Source of the DNA: Brachionus plicatilis
Lineage: Eukaryota > Rotifera > Eurotatoria > Ploima > Brachionidae
Reading direction: 5' to 3'
NCBI GenBank assembly: GCA_010279815.1
Contig: QEOQ01000123.1
Location: 484,317 to 548,316 of the forward strand
DNA length: 64,000 nt
The position numbers and the translations under genes are program-made. Positions 61,374 through 64,000 of this stretch are shown piece after piece. Numbering within the stretch: position 1 is the stretch's first letter; each line of letters starts with the position of its first letter. Below the pieces are notes generated by a model that saw nothing but the letters and a program-made list of their open reading frames with translations, searched no databases and was not told the origin of the DNA.

Positions 61374-64000
61374 TTATAATAATCTTCTGACCGAACTTGC
61401 TCTAACAGTGCTGCTTGCACGAGCCTGTTGTTCTCGCTTTTAAATTAAAAAAAATTAGTCCACCAAAAAATAATGTTAAAGTTTTATTACTTGTGGAGAA
61501 CCAGCTCTTCCTTGGGAAACAGTGCTACGATTTTTTATTCGTTGCTTATTGAGGAGGCTCTCAGCTTGACCAGCTCTTTCTTCAGCATCGTCTAATTCAG
61601 TTTGAACCTTGCGAAATTTAGCAAGATTAACAGCAGCAATTTCTTCAGCCTCTTCTACTTGTCTCTTATAGACTTTTAATTTGTTTTGAAGTTTTTCAAC
61701 CAAGTCTTGTAATCTAGCTTGGTTCTTTCTGTCCTCTTCAGCTTGGAAGACTAATTCTTTAAGTCTTCTATCGTTCTTTCTAACTTCTTTCAAAGTTTCT
61801 TGATGATGACGTTGTTCCATATCCAATTCGGATTCCAATTGATGTATCTATTTTATTATAAAGAATTAAGTGACAAAAAAATAATTAAAACCAACTCTTT
61901 GTTCAAGTTTTTGAATGATTCGTTTGCCTCCTTTTAGAGCATTTGCTTCAGCTTCATCCAACCGAACTTGTAAATCTTTTACTTGTTGTTCAAGAGCTTT
62001 TCTTAATTTTTCAACGTTTGAGACATGTTCCTAAATGAAGAACAGAATTAGATTTTTGAAGTTATAAAAATACCGAGATTTACTTGTTCTTGACGTAATT
62101 CTTCAGCTAATCTAGCTGCATCAGCTGAAGTTTTTCGAACACGCTCTTCTGAATTTTTCAATTCAGCTATGGACTCATCTAAATCAGCCTTTAAAGCAGC
62201 AAAGTCATTTTCTAATTTTCTTTTTTGAGCGCCAAGATTTGAATTAGCAGCTCCAAGTTCACTGATTCTATCAGCAGCATCATGCAAGTCATTTTCAGCT
62301 GCTTTGCGAGCTTTTTCGGCTTGTTCAAGAGCGGTTCTGATTTCGTCAAGCTCAGAAGCTAGCATATCAGCACGACGCTCGGCCTGAGCAGTAGCTTCTC
62401 TTGCTTCTTCTTTTTGGCGTTGTTCATCTTCGATTTGAGCTTGTAACTCATCAATGGTAAGTTGCAACTTTTTGTTTGCCTTTAGGAGATCAGCATTAGC
62501 TCTGTTCGAATGATCTAATGCAATTTCAAGTTCATTTATATCTGATTCAAGTTTTTTCTTTTGTCTAATAGCTTCAGCTTTGCCTTTTGTTTCTGCTTCT
62601 AAACTTGCTTGCATTGATTCTAATGCACGTTGATGATTACGTCTTGTGTTTTCAAACTCTTCCTCTTTTTCGTGCAGACGTCTATCTATTTCCTGTCTGA
62701 CTTGACTTAACTCGAGTTGAGCTCTCAATACTTTTGCCTCCTCTTGTTCTAGAGCGCCTTCGGCTTCCTCCAGAGCAGCTTGTAATTCATCTTTCTCGAT
62801 TTCAAGTCGTTTTCTAGATTTTTCTAATTCGTGAATAGATTTTCCTCCTTCTCCAAGTTGATCCATTAAATCCTTAATTTCATCAGACAAATTCTTGTTT
62901 TCACGTCTTAAAGCCTCAATTGATTCGTGGCTCTCTTCATATTGAGTTTTTAATTTAAACAATTCAGTTGAATATTGACGTGACTCTTTTTGTGATACCT
63001 CTAATTCTAGTGTAATATCTTCACACTTTTGCTTCCATTCGCCAATTAACTTGTCAAATTGCTTTTGTTTTTTTTCCATGGCATTTGCATTTGAATTAGC
63101 ACGTTCAACATCGACCATTAAATCTTCAACCTCATTTTGTAATCGTTGTTTAGTTTTTTCAAGACTGTTACATTTGGCCAATGCTTGTTCAACTTGCTCT
63201 TCAGCCTCGCTCAACTTAGCAGCCAGTTTTCTCTTGGCCTCTTCAAGTTCTTCAGCTCTTGCTAAACCTTCAGTTTCGTATTTAGATCTCCATTGTTGCA
63301 TTTCAGTGTTAACTTTGGCCAATTGCTTCTGAATTTCATTCTTAGCTTCATGCTCTTCTTCATACTGCTCACGAACTTGATCCAAATCCATTGAGAGATT
63401 TTTCAATTGTTGAGCTAACGAGCTCTTAGCACGAGTCTCTTCTTCAGCATTTCTTTTTGCATCTTCTATTTGAGCCTGTAGTTGTTGCTTAGTCTTTCCA
63501 AAACCACCAACTTGACTTTCTAAGTCTTCTATCTGTTGTATTAGATTTGAATTCTCTGATTGCAGTCTATTTTTTTGGGAATTCAAATCAGAAACTTCGC
63601 GAGTTGTTTGGTCAATTGTAATAGAAAATTCTTGCAATTGAAGCTCAAGTTGTTTGACTAATTTCTCAACATTTGCCTAAATAGAAATTTTCTTTAATAT
63701 CTTTAGTTTTTTAAATTAAAACAAAACGACTGTCATTATACATGCAAATGCAAAAATCAAACCATTCAACAACCCAAATCTTTATTGAACCACTTTTTAC
63801 TTTTGCTTTATTTGCTTGCTCTATTTGTAACTTAGCATCATCAACCTCTGATTTTACAAGTTGTTTTTCTTTTTCGAGTCTTTTTTGAAATAAAATCACT
63901 AAAAGAATTTTAAAAAAAAAAGGAATTTACTTGTTTTTGACTTTTTGCAACTGGTCTATTTGTTCGGCCATTTCATTAACCGCATCTTGATGCTTCTTTC
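61374..64000 (-). CDS. muscle myosin heavy chain, rod 3' end (partial)
   Basis: Exons on the minus strand: 63937-64000 (cut by the window edge), 63801-63879, 62084-63676, 61896-62030, 61491-61847 and 61374-61436. The protein is continuous heptad coiled coil with the 28-residue charge pattern of class II muscle myosin: [60 protein letters not shown] [59 protein letters not shown], and [20 protein letters not shown] near the C-terminus. It ends in a short non-helical tailpiece, [20 protein letters not shown]. The 3' region lacks the motor domain, which must lie beyond 64000. The small final exon encoding the tailpiece is a place where muscle myosin isoforms are often alternatively spliced in invertebrates. 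Confidence 0.93.

Overview
This is nuclear DNA of a protostome invertebrate. It is very AT-rich, genes are split by many short introns of about 50-60 bp (GT...AG, often with poorly pyrimidine-rich acceptors such as AAAAG), and the gene set is purely metazoan: muscle myosin heavy chain rod, EGF-repeat protein, neuropeptide precursor, neprilysin-type peptidase. No rRNA, tRNA or CRISPR was recognised. Base composition, intron size and the divergent gene set would fit a monogonont rotifer such as Brachionus, but that placement is inference only.

Layout. 1-5.4 kb is gene-poor. 5.4-10.7 kb holds a cluster of four small secreted proteins of one unrecognised family (5816, 8377, 9116 minus, 9865), with a CAP/GAPR-1-type gene (7598) inside it. 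All four have a signal-peptide exon, a phase-1 intron, a TATA box and the same C-terminal signature. 11.5-12.3 kb minus is a neuropeptide precursor with four related amidated LPFExLNY-type peptides. 14.7-23.1 kb carries a DUF1295 steroid-reductase-like membrane enzyme, a possible 40-residue secreted peptide, ATG4 cysteine protease, a CX/Shisa-like membrane protein with a PPLY tail and a second small PPPY membrane protein. 26.3-29.8 kb is a TUT1-like terminal uridylyltransferase.

29.8-31.5 kb is a repeat region: a 235-base assembly gap flanked by near-identical 300-bp sequences, then a 310-bp non-autonomous hAT-like element with a perfect 8-bp target-site duplication. 32.2-34.5 kb is mitochondrial propionyl-CoA carboxylase alpha.

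34.8-45.1 kb minus encodes a secreted Ly6-like plus EGF-repeat protein (about 48 EGF units in all), split by an in-frame TGA into a 5' and a 3' part. The 3' part contains two coding minisatellites of 108-bp EGF units, one with a 216-bp higher-order period. 48.4-51.3 kb minus is an M13 peptidase, 53.0-54.8 kb minus DGAT1, 55.3-59.0 kb plus the V-ATPase a subunit, 59.2-59.7 kb minus an unknown small protein, 60.8 kb a third small PY-motif membrane protein, and 61.4 kb to the window end the 3' part of muscle myosin heavy chain.

The housekeeping genes are unrelated neighbours, not an operon. The most original content is the four-member secreted family, the neuropeptide precursor and the homogenising EGF array. 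Exon boundaries below were read by eye from splice consensus, phase and protein continuity.
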